Of a stretch of 44,030 nt of DNA, positions 7,325 through 15,977 are shown in pieces. Position numbers and translations under genes: made by a program. Each line of letters starts with the position of its first letter. The stretch's first letter is position 1. The notes under the pieces are model-generated. The model ran no database searches and was not told the origin of the DNA. It saw only the letters and a program-made list of their open reading frames with translations. This stretch comes from Chloroflexota bacterium (GTDB taxonomy: Bacteria; Chloroflexota; Anaerolineae; Promineifilales; Promineifilaceae). The DNA lies in contig JABFFZ010000046.1 of assembly GCA_013112725.1 (NCBI GenBank), positions 1 to 44,030 on the forward strand. The letters run 5' to 3'.

Positions 7325-7357
7325 AAGGGGCAAGCACCTTGCCCTTTTCATCTTTTT
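7320..7357. terminator. Bidirectional terminator between plsY and the SBP fusion
   Basis: A 15-bp stem with one G-T pair (GATGAAAGGGGCAAG/CTTGCCCTTTTCATC) and a CAC loop is followed on the plus strand by TTTTTG and on the minus strand by TCATTTCTTT. It overlaps both stop codons. Confidence 0.85.
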
Positions 7358-9774
7358 GTCAGAATTTCATAATGCAGCAAGCCAAGTGCGTCTATGCCTA
7401 CGTTGTTGACGGTGGGGAGGGAGATAGCGTAGGTGGGCTGTTGCAGGATGTCCAGCGTAGGTAATTCGGTGGCCCATAGCTGCTGGAATTGGGCTTGTAG
7501 GGCAACGCGGGCAGTGGGGTCTGTTTCGGCGAGTACGGCCGTAACCATTTCCTCCATCGGCCGGCTCTCATAATTCAGACAAAAGCTATTGCTGGTGACA
7601 AAAAATTCTGTCCAGGCCATCACATCCAGGTAATCAACCGGGCGACCAGGGGAAGGCCAACCCAACAGCGAAACCCCATGCCCACACTCATCTAACTGCG
7701 CGCGGAACTGCTCCCAGGCGGCGCTGCGCAGCATTACCTGGAAAACGCCGGTTTCTTCCAGTTGGGATTTGAGGGCGGCGGCATAGGCTTCTTCAATGCG
7801 GCTGTAACGGCCGTCATTCACATACCACAGGTCAATTGTCAGCGGCGTAGCCTCACTGTAACCCACTTCCAGCAGCAGCGCCCTGGCCCGGTTGAGGTCG
7901 CGGGAAGGCAGCACGGCCGTAGCCCCTGGCGCCGCATCCGGTACTGGGCTGAGCAGCGGGCTGCGGCTGCCACCAAACGTCTCCGTGGCCAGCCGCGCCC
8001 GGTCTATGGAAAGCGCCGCTGCCTGTCGTACCTTCGCATTATCCCAGGGGGTGGCTTCCTGGTTAAAGAGTAAATAACTCTTAAAGTCGGCGGGGCCCAG
8101 CCAGGGTTGAAAATCGGGCTGGCCATCACCATTGGCATCCATGCTCTGCAATTCGATGAAATCGCTATAGGGCAGGCCGCGCCACACCAGGTCAATGGAG
8201 CCGAATTCGGCCAGCGAACGGCGCAAAGCGGCAGCGTCATCATAAAAACGCAGGGTAATGTTGGCAAAAGCGGGCGACGGCCGTCCCGGCCATTCCGGGT
8301 TGGCGCGCAGCCGCAGCCGTTCGCCTGGTACCCAATCTACAATGGTGTAGGGGCCAATGCCGCCGCATGTACTGGCAGGGTCTGGCCCTTCGGCGTAGCA
8401 GTCGCGGCTAATGGGGAAAAAGGGCGGTGTCGCCAGCAACGCCGGGAAATGGGAAGTGGGCTCTTGCAGCACAAATTTGACGGTGGCGGCGTCTAGCACC
8501 TGCACGGCGTCATCATCAGCGTAGAAATTACTATCACTGTCTTTGAGGACGCTGTTCACGTTGAAGTTACCCAGGGCGCGGGCGCGGTCTACGGCCCATT
8601 TTACGTCATCGGCAGTCAGTTCACGGCCGTCGGGGAAATGCAAATTTCGCCGCAGGGTGACGGTATATTCCAGCCCATCCTCGGAAATAACGGGCATGCT
8701 GGCAGCCAGCAGCGGCGCCAGTTCGTTGTTGCTATTGAAGCGGTAAAGACCGCTCATGGTATTATTCTTCACTTCCCAGCCGATCAGGTCAGACTGCGCT
8801 GCCGGGTCCATGTCTGTCAGTTCCCCCAAGATGCCAATAAACAGTTCGTCGCCGGGTGTGCCCACGCGTGATTCACCCGGCACCAGGGTATCTCTGGGAA
8901 TGAGCCAGGTGATGATTTCTCGTTCAATGTCACCTCGATCTTGAGCAGCGGCAATGGCGGTGTTTAATTTTGCCAGCAGTGCTTCATTATCAGCAGCCAA
9001 CGCCAGGCCATACGCTTTTTGGGTAATCCAGGCATTGCGGCTATTGCCGCGGCTATCGCCGGTGCCGCTTCCACCTACGATTTTTAGCTGTTCGGGGAAG
9101 TTCGTGGTGTAATAAGTGGCAATAGTGCTGTCAACAACAACGGCCGTGACTCCCTCATCAATGAGCGCCTGCAGCGCCTGCACCCCGTTGGCATAATGAT
9201 TCACCAGGTCTTGTTCGGCCACGCCGATGACTTCACGCGCCGTTATTTCGCTCTGGCTGCCACCGGCTACCCCCACCAACATACCCGGCTGCAAATCGCG
9301 GTAGCTTTGCAGCGTCTCATTATCGGCCAGCACCACCAACACCTGCCCCACTTCCAGGTAAGGATTGGTATACACAATGCCCGGTGGCAGCTCTTCAGGA
9401 ATGGGCAGATTGGCAATGACAGCATCGAAGTCACGGCTGCCGCTGCTGGCGATGTTGGCTAACACGCCTTCATACGGGGTGACAATCAATTCATAATCCA
9501 GGTTGGCATTGGCCGCGATGGTTTCCAGCACCCGGCTGTCGAAACCATCCACCACGCCGAAAGCGTCAAACACCGTGTAGGGGGGATGGGGGGCATCGGT
9601 AGCCACCACAATGAAGTCCCGATCCCGCGGGGGGACGGCAACCAGAGTGGGTTCGGAGGCCGGCGTGGGGATGGTGGGGGGCACGGCCGTAGCCGCCACT
9701 TCCTCGCCTTTGCCACAGCCCACCAACAGCCACATCAACAAAACCGGCCACAATATCCGGTGCGGTTTCTTCAT
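7348..9774 (-). CDS. Lipoprotein fusing a family-3 and a family-5 solute-binding protein
   Basis: The 808-aa protein has a lipobox (LLMWLLVGC). Residues about 50-300 are an SBP_bac_3 domain (amino-acid/polar solute type: FIVVATDAPHPPYTVFD, GFDSRVLETIA, GSQSE, VVVDSTIATYY, and NEALLAKLNTAIAAAQDRGDIE at its end). Residues about 310-805 are an SBP_bac_5 (oligopeptide/DppA-like) domain (NNTMSGLYRFNSNNELAPLLAASM, TVTLRRNLHFPDGRELTADDVKWAVDR, GIGPYTIVDW, NAKVRQAAALSIDR). The ATG at 9774 is chosen for AAGGG six nt upstream. It has its own promoter (9856-9883) and stands last in the minus-strand sugar block. No dipeptide permease is nearby. The fusion is unusual; ligand and role are unknown. Confidence 0.85.
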   Translation of the reverse strand: MKKPHRILWPVLLMWLLVGCGKGEEVAATAVPPTIPTPASEPTLVAVPPRDRDFIVVATDAPHPPYTVFDAFGVVDGFDSRVLETIAANANLDYELIVTPYEGVLANIASSGSRDFDAVIANLPIPEELPPGIVYTNPYLEVGQVLVVLADNETLQSYRDLQPGMLVGVAGGSQSEITAREVIGVAEQDLVNHYANGVQALQALIDEGVTAVVVDSTIATYYTTNFPEQLKIVGGSGTGDSRGNSRNAWITQKAYGLALAADNEALLAKLNTAIAAAQDRGDIEREIITWLIPRDTLVPGESRVGTPGDELFIGILGELTDMDPAAQSDLIGWEVKNNTMSGLYRFNSNNELAPLLAASMPVISEDGLEYTVTLRRNLHFPDGRELTADDVKWAVDRARALGNFNVNSVLKDSDSNFYADDDAVQVLDAATVKFVLQEPTSHFPALLATPPFFPISRDCYAEGPDPASTCGGIGPYTIVDWVPGERLRLRANPEWPGRPSPAFANITLRFYDDAAALRRSLAEFGSIDLVWRGLPYSDFIELQSMDANGDGQPDFQPWLGPADFKSYLLFNQEATPWDNAKVRQAAALSIDRARLATETFGGSRSPLLSPVPDAAPGATAVLPSRDLNRARALLLEVGYSEATPLTIDLWYVNDGRYSRIEEAYAAALKSQLEETGVFQVMLRSAAWEQFRAQLDECGHGVSLLGWPSPGRPVDYLDVMAWTEFFVTSNSFCLNYESRPMEEMVTAVLAETDPTARVALQAQFQQLWATELPTLDILQQPTYAISLPTVNNVGIDALGLLHYEILTKR

Positions 9775-9855
9775 AGGCAACCCTTCAAACGGTTTATTTG
9801 GATATGGGGGTATGGAGGCATTGGGTCATCTCTCAATATCCCATTCCGCTGGCGG

Positions 9856-9883
9856 AGTATAACAAGGCAGGGGGGGATGGCAA
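9856..9883 (-). promoter_or_regulatory. Promoter of the SBP-fusion gene with a C7 spacer tract
   Basis: On the minus strand, TTGCCA (9878-9883), a 16-nt spacer holding seven C (9870-9876), then TATACT (9856-9861). Downstream, 9811-9853 holds a weak palindromic island with GGATAT/ATATCCC words. Confidence 0.6.
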
Positions 9884-9892
9884 GGCTTCTCA

Positions 9893-12232
9893 TCATAGGG
9901 GCGTGAGCACAATCACGCCGGTTTTGCCTTGCACCCTGATGCGCTGTGCCGCGGCAGACCGGGTGAGGATAGCGACCTGATCACAGGAGTAGCCTGACAG
10001 CGTCATCTCAGCGAAAAATTCGTTTTGCCGCGTCGTCACTATCAGGGATGCCCCATCCTCTGTTATCCCCGTTATTTCTGATGTCACATAATGAATGATA
10101 ACGCCTTTTGTAAGCTGCCAGTCGAGCGGCAAGATCAGCCCGGCGCGGGCCGGAAGTTGCACCTTGTTTCCACTAAACAACTTTTCATTTTGGCAGGCAA
10201 TGGTCGTATCTACCGGGTCGTCCTGATAGTTGTTGATAAACAGGAAAGTGCCATTTTGGCCGTGACTAAGGTGCACATCCGCCCAGCCTTCCATTTCGCT
10301 GCAGTCAGATTCGCCGAGTTGAAAAAGGGGATAACAACTCATTTTCAGAGCCATCTGGTGAACGATGTCTAAATCTTCCAGGGTGTTGGCGGTCAGGGCG
10401 GCGGCCAACATCATCACCTGCCCCTGGCCCATTGTCTTGACAAAACCTGCCACCGCGCCATTCTCATCGGCGGCAAAAATTTCATCAAATTCACCGGTAT
10501 AGGTTTCCACAAAGGAGACAGGAACGTCCTGGTAGCTAAAGATGCGGAGGCGGCGGGGCACAAAGGGTGGGTCGCTTTCCAGATGGGTGATGTCCAGGGC
10601 GTCTTGCAAAATGGTGTAGGGCGTGTGGTCAAAATCTGCTACGCAGAGACGGCCGATCAGGACCAATCGGCCGCCCTGTTGCACGTAATCTACCAGCTTT
10701 TGCTGCACGGCCGTTGGGCATTGTTTGTCCATCATCACCCATAAAACCGGCGTCTGCGAAACATCCAGCGCGCCCCGGCTCAGTTCGATGGCGTTGAACG
10801 GGCGGTGGGTCAGCGCCAACCCTCTGGCGATCAGGTCAAACAGAATGACCTCGCGCTGGTGGGTGAGGATATTGGTGGCTTCCTGGGTAAAGGCATTGTT
10901 GACTTCGGTCATAAAGTGATCGAGTAGGAAGCCGATGGTGGTGGTGGTATACGGCCGTGCCGCAATCAAATCCTGCCCATAAGCCGCCAACACCTGCGAC
11001 AGCTTTGCATAGCGGTGGTAATGCCGGCGCAGCGTGCCATCTTTGCGCACCGGATGGCCCCAATCGTGCCGTTTGACCGGGCTGAGGAGGGGATCATTTT
11101 CGCCGTCGCAAAAGAGGTAATGGTTAATGGCCCGCATCCCGGTGGAAATACACAGCCGGCTATGCAAATCATACAGCGAGGTCTGGCCCGTCCCAAAGTC
11201 GTTGTTGCCGCCCGCCTGGAACTCTATTGAAAAAAGCGCCTGTCCTGGATTGTGCAGCGCTTTTGTCATCTCATTCACCAGCAATAGCTGGTGGAAATTG
11301 CCCTCGTCGATAAAGATCGGATACACATCCGTGGCGCTGACCATGCCCTCGATTTCCATGGCCTTTACCAACTGCGACAGGCCAATGGGGAACGTCTTGC
11401 CGCCGTTGGCAAAGCCGTGAATGTTGATGATGGGTAAAACGTCTATGCCATTGGCCCTGGCTGCGGCCCATAACCAGGCGGTGTATTCGCGCAGGTACTC
11501 CCGGTAAAAATGGCGGTAATCGGTCACTACCTGGGCGGCAGCCGGTTCGGTGGGCTGCTGGATGTTCTGGCGCAAGAAGCGCACCAGGTCGTCCGTTGGG
11601 TAGCGGGTGGACAGGTGACGGCCGTGACGCTCTCCCAAATACGCAGCAAAACGAGATAGCGTGTCCGGGTTGGTATCCATGATATTCCGCACCCAGGGAA
11701 TCATGCCCATCTCGTTATCTAGTTGCACCATGATGATCTGGCCGCCGCGCGTCACCTGGCGCGGGGTGAGTACAGCAAAAACCGCCTGGTACCACTGGCG
11801 TACACAGGCCAGAAAGTCGGGATGCAGGTAGCTGGCGATATTTTGTGTTTTTTGTTCCTGGCTGATGAAGGCGACCTGCGGGTAGTTGTGGAAGACCCAG
11901 GGGGGAATGCCTTCGTTGATGGTCTCGGCCATGATGTATGGGCCAGGCCGGGCGATGATCCAGAGGCCCATGGCGGCGGCCAGATCGAGGAAACCGGCTA
12001 AATTGCGCTGGGGGTGGCTACGGCCGTCGAAATCCGACACGCCCTCCTCCAGTTGATGCCACAACCAGGGGATGTACGTGGCCACCGTGTTAAATCCGGC
12101 GGCCAGCAGCAAACCCAACCGGTGCGCCCATTGATCCGGCGGTGTGCGAAAATAATGAAATTCCCCCGCCTGAATGAACTGTGGTTGGTGGTTGAGCCAG
12201 AATTGGCCGTCTTGTACGTAAAAGTTGTTCAT
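9893..12232 (-). CDS. GH35-type beta-galactosidase-like glycoside hydrolase
   Basis: The 779-aa protein has no signal peptide and is therefore probably cytoplasmic. The N-terminal 340 residues are a GH35/GH42-clan TIM barrel: AGEFHYFRTPPDQW, ATYIPWLWHQ, ARPGPYIMAE, MVQLDNEMG (acid/base Glu174) and LFSIEFQAGG (nucleophile Glu337). The C-terminal half carries a glutamine-amidotransferase-like/Rossmann region (LSRGALDVSQTPVLWVMMDKQ) and beta domains, as in long GH35 members. The ATG at 12232 is used, because the upstream in-frame stretch (VTHHTSRITRHPSHQ) is translated palindromic repeat. Substrate is a beta-linked hexoside by family; in this cluster it may trim side groups or disaccharides (inference). 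Confidence 0.85.
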   Translation of the reverse strand: MNNFYVQDGQFWLNHQPQFIQAGEFHYFRTPPDQWAHRLGLLLAAGFNTVATYIPWLWHQLEEGVSDFDGRSHPQRNLAGFLDLAAAMGLWIIARPGPYIMAETINEGIPPWVFHNYPQVAFISQEQKTQNIASYLHPDFLACVRQWYQAVFAVLTPRQVTRGGQIIMVQLDNEMGMIPWVRNIMDTNPDTLSRFAAYLGERHGRHLSTRYPTDDLVRFLRQNIQQPTEPAAAQVVTDYRHFYREYLREYTAWLWAAARANGIDVLPIINIHGFANGGKTFPIGLSQLVKAMEIEGMVSATDVYPIFIDEGNFHQLLLVNEMTKALHNPGQALFSIEFQAGGNNDFGTGQTSLYDLHSRLCISTGMRAINHYLFCDGENDPLLSPVKRHDWGHPVRKDGTLRRHYHRYAKLSQVLAAYGQDLIAARPYTTTTIGFLLDHFMTEVNNAFTQEATNILTHQREVILFDLIARGLALTHRPFNAIELSRGALDVSQTPVLWVMMDKQCPTAVQQKLVDYVQQGGRLVLIGRLCVADFDHTPYTILQDALDITHLESDPPFVPRRLRIFSYQDVPVSFVETYTGEFDEIFAADENGAVAGFVKTMGQGQVMMLAAALTANTLEDLDIVHQMALKMSCYPLFQLGESDCSEMEGWADVHLSHGQNGTFLFINNYQDDPVDTTIACQNEKLFSGNKVQLPARAGLILPLDWQLTKGVIIHYVTSEITGITEDGASLIVTTRQNEFFAEMTLSGYSCDQVAILTRSAAAQRIRVQGKTGVIVLTPL

Positions 12233-12239
12233 GGTTCTC

Positions 12240-12312
12240 TGATGTGATGGGTGACGTGTGATGCGTGACGTGTGATGCGTGACCAGAAAGACCTCACGCA
12301 TTACATGTCACG
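12240..12312. repeat. Palindromic island of GATGCGT/ACGCATC words
   Basis: Repeated words GTGATG(C/G)GTGACGT run into a central GACCAGAAAGACCTCACGCA and mirror words. The centre is the same as in the island at 22082-22133 (GACC-GAAAG-CCTCACGCAT). It fills the gap between two genes and overlaps the last codons of the glucanase at 12301. Confidence 0.7.
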
Positions 12313-13533
12313 CCTGGTAAAGCCTAAAACCGCCAACCCTTTCTGGATGACAGGACTGTTGGTATACGTTTCCCACACCAACCGGCTGAGGTAATTTTCA
12401 ATCATGATCATGGAACATCCCTTGTCAATGCCATACAGGGAATGGCTGTACCAGGGCGGCGACACATCCAGATTATAGGAGTCATAAAAGCCATACGGCC
12501 CCCAGGTTGGTGGGTGGCGCTGGTAGAGATACTGCATCATCTCCAGGACGTGTTCGGGGGTGAAGGGCAGTGAAGACAATGCGCCATAAATGGAGACGGT
12601 ACCGTTGGGTTTGGGCGTGTGCAGGCTAGGCGTGCTGCCGGAGACGTCGTACCCCCAGGGGCTGTCGCCGCAGCTCACGCCCCAACTTCGGGCGTGGTAG
12701 GTTTTGAAGCGGTCGGCGTGATCCAGGCAAAATTGACGATTGGCCAACGTGGCCAGCCGGGTGTTTTCAAACCAGTCTACGCCGTCGGGGTCAAGATAAC
12801 GGGCGGTGTCCAGCCAGGCTTCGCTGAACTGGTAAGCAAACAAATTGCCGCCGGGATTAATGATGATGCCCTGGCCCTCGAACTCTCCCCGGTCGCGGGC
12901 AAAACCTTGATAGAGCCTGCGGGCGACGGTTGGTTCAATCTGGGCGGCGGCCTGCAAATACATCATCTTTTGCTCGGCGGCCATGTCCCATTGGTGAATG
13001 AAGCCAGGGTTACCGGTGACGTAATCGCCGCCTTTGTCCGGGTTGTAGGCCATGCGGAAAAGGGTTTTGTCCTCTTTTTCAAAGACGATGAAATACCAGT
13101 CTACCCGTTCGAGCAACTGCCGCGCCAATTGGGCAATTTGGGCATCGGCAAAGTAGGCGGCGGCGGTGATAACCCCGTTTAGGCAGAGGGCAGTATCTAT
13201 GGTGGAGTATTCACACTGTTTGAACCGTTCGCCGCTGTCCATGTGCAGAAAATGGGCGAAGAAGCCGTGATGGTGGGCGGCATGGTGCAGGAGGGTGTGC
13301 AGTGTGTGGTGGGTGACGGTCACGGCCGTGTCCCGTTCCATATACCCCCTTTCCGCGGCAATCACCCAGGCCGTCAGGGCAAAACCGACCGCCGCAATAG
13401 AAGCCACTCCGGTGTCTTTCGTCGAATCCACCGTCAGGCCATACCCCCGGCTGCCCGCCTGTAAATTCGTATACTGAAGGAAAAAATCAACCGACCCTTT
13501 TAACTCACGTTGCAATAGATCGAAGTTGTCCAT
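12301..13533 (-). CDS. PF10091 (GH144-like) beta-glucanase, cytoplasmic
   Basis: The 410-aa protein is one alpha/alpha-barrel 'glycoamylase' domain: GYGLTVDSTKDTGVASIAAVGFALTAWVIAAERGYM at the start, and WYSHSLYGIDKGCSMIMIENYLSRLVWETY near the end, the family hallmark. Characterised relatives in GH144 hydrolyse beta-1,2-glucan to sophorose-type products. There is no signal peptide, unlike the paralogue at 14604-15977, so it would act on imported oligosaccharides. It lies between the LacI regulator and the GH35 gene. Substrate is inferred from the family and the GH94 neighbour. Confidence 0.8.
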   Translation of the reverse strand: MDNFDLLQRELKGSVDFFLQYTNLQAGSRGYGLTVDSTKDTGVASIAAVGFALTAWVIAAERGYMERDTAVTVTHHTLHTLLHHAAHHHGFFAHFLHMDSGERFKQCEYSTIDTALCLNGVITAAAYFADAQIAQLARQLLERVDWYFIVFEKEDKTLFRMAYNPDKGGDYVTGNPGFIHQWDMAAEQKMMYLQAAAQIEPTVARRLYQGFARDRGEFEGQGIIINPGGNLFAYQFSEAWLDTARYLDPDGVDWFENTRLATLANRQFCLDHADRFKTYHARSWGVSCGDSPWGYDVSGSTPSLHTPKPNGTVSIYGALSSLPFTPEHVLEMMQYLYQRHPPTWGPYGFYDSYNLDVSPPWYSHSLYGIDKGCSMIMIENYLSRLVWETYTNSPVIQKGLAVLGFTRRDM

Positions 13534-13568
13534 GATTTTTCAGAAGTAGGACAATTTGCCAGATTGCC

Positions 13569-14537
13569 CTACTTCTTGGTAGACGATTCCCGCTGAATCA
13601 ATTTGGTGGGAATGCGATGCGGGTGAAAGGGGTTGCCGTGTTCCAAAAAATCAATCAGTTGGGTTGCCGCCGCCTCACCCCAGGCAATACGCGATGTGCC
13701 AATGGTAGACAGGGTTGGCTGCATGTAGCGGGCGATGAGAATGTCGTCAAAACCAACCACAGCAATGTCGTCAGGCGCTTTCAGGTGATGCTCCTTCATG
13801 GCCCGAATGAACCCTATGGCCATTTGATCATTAGCGCAAAAGACCGCTTCCGGCAAATCACCGGCAGCAATCATCTGTCTGGCGGCATCATAACCAGACG
13901 ACTCCGTGAAATTTCCCTCATAGCATTGTATGCTCACGTTGTGCCGGGCCGCCTCGCTTAAAAAGGCCACCCGTCTTTCCATGTTGTCGAAGGAATCGGC
14001 CGCGCCGGACACAAAGAAAATGCGTCGCGCTCCCTGGCTATACAAATGGTGAAACGCCTCTTTGACGCCATGCTGGTTGTCTACCAGTAACGGCAGTAAA
14101 TAGTCTGATTCCAGAAAGCGGTCCAGCACCACAATGGGAAACCTGGCGGAAGCGAGCTTCAAAACGGTCTCATCTTTTATTTTGGAATCGAAGACGATAG
14201 CCCCATCCACCTGCCGGTGCGTCAGAATTTTGCGTTTGGTCCAGCTTTCTGGGCAGACGATCATTTCGTAATCGGTTCTCAGGATAGCCTCGTGGATTCC
14301 TTCCAGTATGTCCTCATAAAACGAGCCACTAAAGCGGGTAATAAAGACGCCAATGGTTAGCGTCTTACGGTTTTTCAGATTGCGGGCAAAAGCGTTGGGA
14401 TGGTAATTTAGCTCTTCGGCCGCCTGTAATATACGTTTGCGCGTATCTTCACTGATGGTGCCGGTGTCATTGAGCGCATAGGAAGCGGCCGTGACGCTGA
14501 CTCTGGCGTGTCTGGCTACATCTTTTATCGTTGTCAT
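13569..14537 (-). CDS. LacI-family transcription regulator
   Basis: The 322-aa repressor has an N-terminal HTH (MTTIKDVARHARVSVTAASYALND ... RKRILQAAEELNYHPN) and a periplasmic-binding-protein-like sugar-sensing domain (IGVFITRFSGSFYEDILEGI, DGAIVFDSKI, RRIFFVSG, AVFCANDQMAIGFIRAM, DDIAVVGFDDILIARYMQPTLSTI). The ATG at 14537 gives the canonical start, with AGAGGA upstream; an earlier in-frame start falls in a palindromic repeat. Encoded within the sugar block, it most likely controls that block. A LacI-type operator is present upstream of the GH94 gene (31169-31190). A different distant target is possible. Confidence 0.92.
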   Translation of the reverse strand: MTTIKDVARHARVSVTAASYALNDTGTISEDTRKRILQAAEELNYHPNAFARNLKNRKTLTIGVFITRFSGSFYEDILEGIHEAILRTDYEMIVCPESWTKRKILTHRQVDGAIVFDSKIKDETVLKLASARFPIVVLDRFLESDYLLPLLVDNQHGVKEAFHHLYSQGARRIFFVSGAADSFDNMERRVAFLSEAARHNVSIQCYEGNFTESSGYDAARQMIAAGDLPEAVFCANDQMAIGFIRAMKEHHLKAPDDIAVVGFDDILIARYMQPTLSTIGTSRIAWGEAAATQLIDFLEHGNPFHPHRIPTKLIQRESSTKK

Positions 14538-14558
14538 GGATCCTCTTTTTAAAATAGC

Positions 14559-14609
14559 TCGTAGTAGGCGATTTATCGCCATCGGGCGGCGATAAATCGC
14601 CCACTACGA
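14559..14609. repeat. Hairpin with GTAGTAGGCGATTTATCGCC arms
   Basis: Two 22-nt arms pair with one mismatch around a 7-nt loop. The right arm covers the stop codon of the glucanase lipoprotein and the left arm lies just upstream of the LacI Shine-Dalgarno. It could dampen read-through into lacI. Related words occur inside the element at 42351-42632. Confidence 0.75.
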
Positions 14610-15977
14610 ACCCGTCCTGGAAATTTGCAGCCGCCTTAATCCTTCTAGCAGTTGCTCATTTTGCATCACAATTTGATGAACCAGATCGCTTTCATAGTTT
14701 GCCAGCATGAGCAGGGTGATCCCTTTATCAATGCCGATGACATCGCTGGCGACCCATTCTTCGCTCAGGTTATAAGCGTCTAAGAAGCCATATTCCCCTT
14801 TTAGCCGCTCAATCCCATAATAATTCAACATGGCCTGTTCCGCCTGTTCGGGCAAGAAGATGATGGAGCCGATGGCCCCGGCAGGGGGAATGGTATCATC
14901 CACCACGTGGGCGCGGTTGTCATAGCCGGATGGCGGCGCGCCATATAAGCCGTTGTAACCGTTGGGGCCGTCGCTGGCGGTCAGCCCCCAGGCGTTTGGG
15001 CCGAGCGTCTGGTATTTTGGCGCCATCAGGACGGCAAAATTGTACTGCGCCAGCGATGCTTCCACCGAATTAGCGAACCAGTTCACACCCTCTTTGTCGG
15101 TGTAGTCGCGGAAGTCTAGCCAGGCGTGACTGAACTGGTAGATGAAAATAGAGCCGAACCAAGAGTGAATAAAGGGCTGCCCTTCGCCAAAGCGGGCATA
15201 ATGGCGGGTGAAGGTGTAATAGGGCTTCTTATCTACCGGATGGGTGCGGGAGCCGGCCGCCAGCACATACAACATCAATTGCTCGGCGTAAAAGTCCCAA
15301 TGACCCTCAAACCCTTTTTCAGGCCGGTAGGCCATGTAAAACATCTGGCGCGATTCGTCTAAAAACCAGGGCCAGTTCACGGTGTCATAAATCTGGTTGG
15401 CTTTGTCCTGCACCTCGCCGCCAAAATAGTCCCCAGCGGTGAGAACGCCCATGAGCAAGATGGCGGTGTCAATGCTGGAAACTTCACTCTGCCAGGCTCT
15501 TTGGCCGGTTTGCATGTCTACAAAGTGATAATAAAAGCCTTCCGTTTGCTCCATCCCCAGGAGGGTGTCCAGGGTGCAATTGGCGCGCTCATGCCCTTCC
15601 TGGCGGGAGATGTACCCTTTTTCGACGCCGATGGGGTAGGCGGTGAGGCCAAAGCCGACGGCGGCGATGCTGGCGATGCCGGGGGAGCCGGGATAGCGAT
15701 CACGAATCAGGCCACAACCAGGGCTGTTGGGATTGGTGTTGGCCTGCTCCCAGAAGAAGTCAAACGCGCCTTTCATTTCGTAGGCGATCGCGTCGGCGAT
15801 GGTGGCGGGTGGGTGGGTGGGCACGGCCGTTGGCAGCGGTGTGGGGGTGGGTACGGCCGTACTGATCCCATCCGAAGTAGCCGTTGCCGTCCCGGTAGTG
15901 GTCGCCGCTTCCCCGGCCGAACAGGCCACGAGTACCAGCAAACTAAAGGAGTAGATGAAGGCTGACAGTTTATTCAC
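14604..15977 (-). CDS. PF10091 (GH144-like) beta-glucanase lipoprotein
   Basis: The 457-aa protein is predicted to be exported and lipid-anchored. The signal ends in the lipobox LLVLVAC (Cys about residue 18-20), followed by a Thr/Pro-rich linker (TPTPLPTAVPTHPP) and then one PF10091 domain from about residue 65 (EMKGAFDFFWEQANTNPNSPGCGLIRDR, VASIDTAILLMG-like region, and EEWVASDVIGIDKGITLLMLANYESDLVHQ). It would cut beta-glucan outside the cell before uptake. A GTG start at 15977 overlaps the permease stop as GTGAATAA, indicating translational coupling. It shares fold and motifs with the cytoplasmic copy at 12301-13533. Confidence 0.8.
   Translation of the reverse strand: MNKLSAFIYSFSLLVLVACSAGEAATTTGTATATSDGISTAVPTPTPLPTAVPTHPPATIADAIAYEMKGAFDFFWEQANTNPNSPGCGLIRDRYPGSPGIASIAAVGFGLTAYPIGVEKGYISRQEGHERANCTLDTLLGMEQTEGFYYHFVDMQTGQRAWQSEVSSIDTAILLMGVLTAGDYFGGEVQDKANQIYDTVNWPWFLDESRQMFYMAYRPEKGFEGHWDFYAEQLMLYVLAAGSRTHPVDKKPYYTFTRHYARFGEGQPFIHSWFGSIFIYQFSHAWLDFRDYTDKEGVNWFANSVEASLAQYNFAVLMAPKYQTLGPNAWGLTASDGPNGYNGLYGAPPSGYDNRAHVVDDTIPPAGAIGSIIFLPEQAEQAMLNYYGIERLKGEYGFLDAYNLSEEWVASDVIGIDKGITLLMLANYESDLVHQIVMQNEQLLEGLRRLQISRTGS

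Noticed and set aside
14559..14609. Hairpin considered as a riboswitch
   Set aside because: It is one simple stem with a short loop, belongs to a dispersed repeat type, and has no conserved aptamer features.
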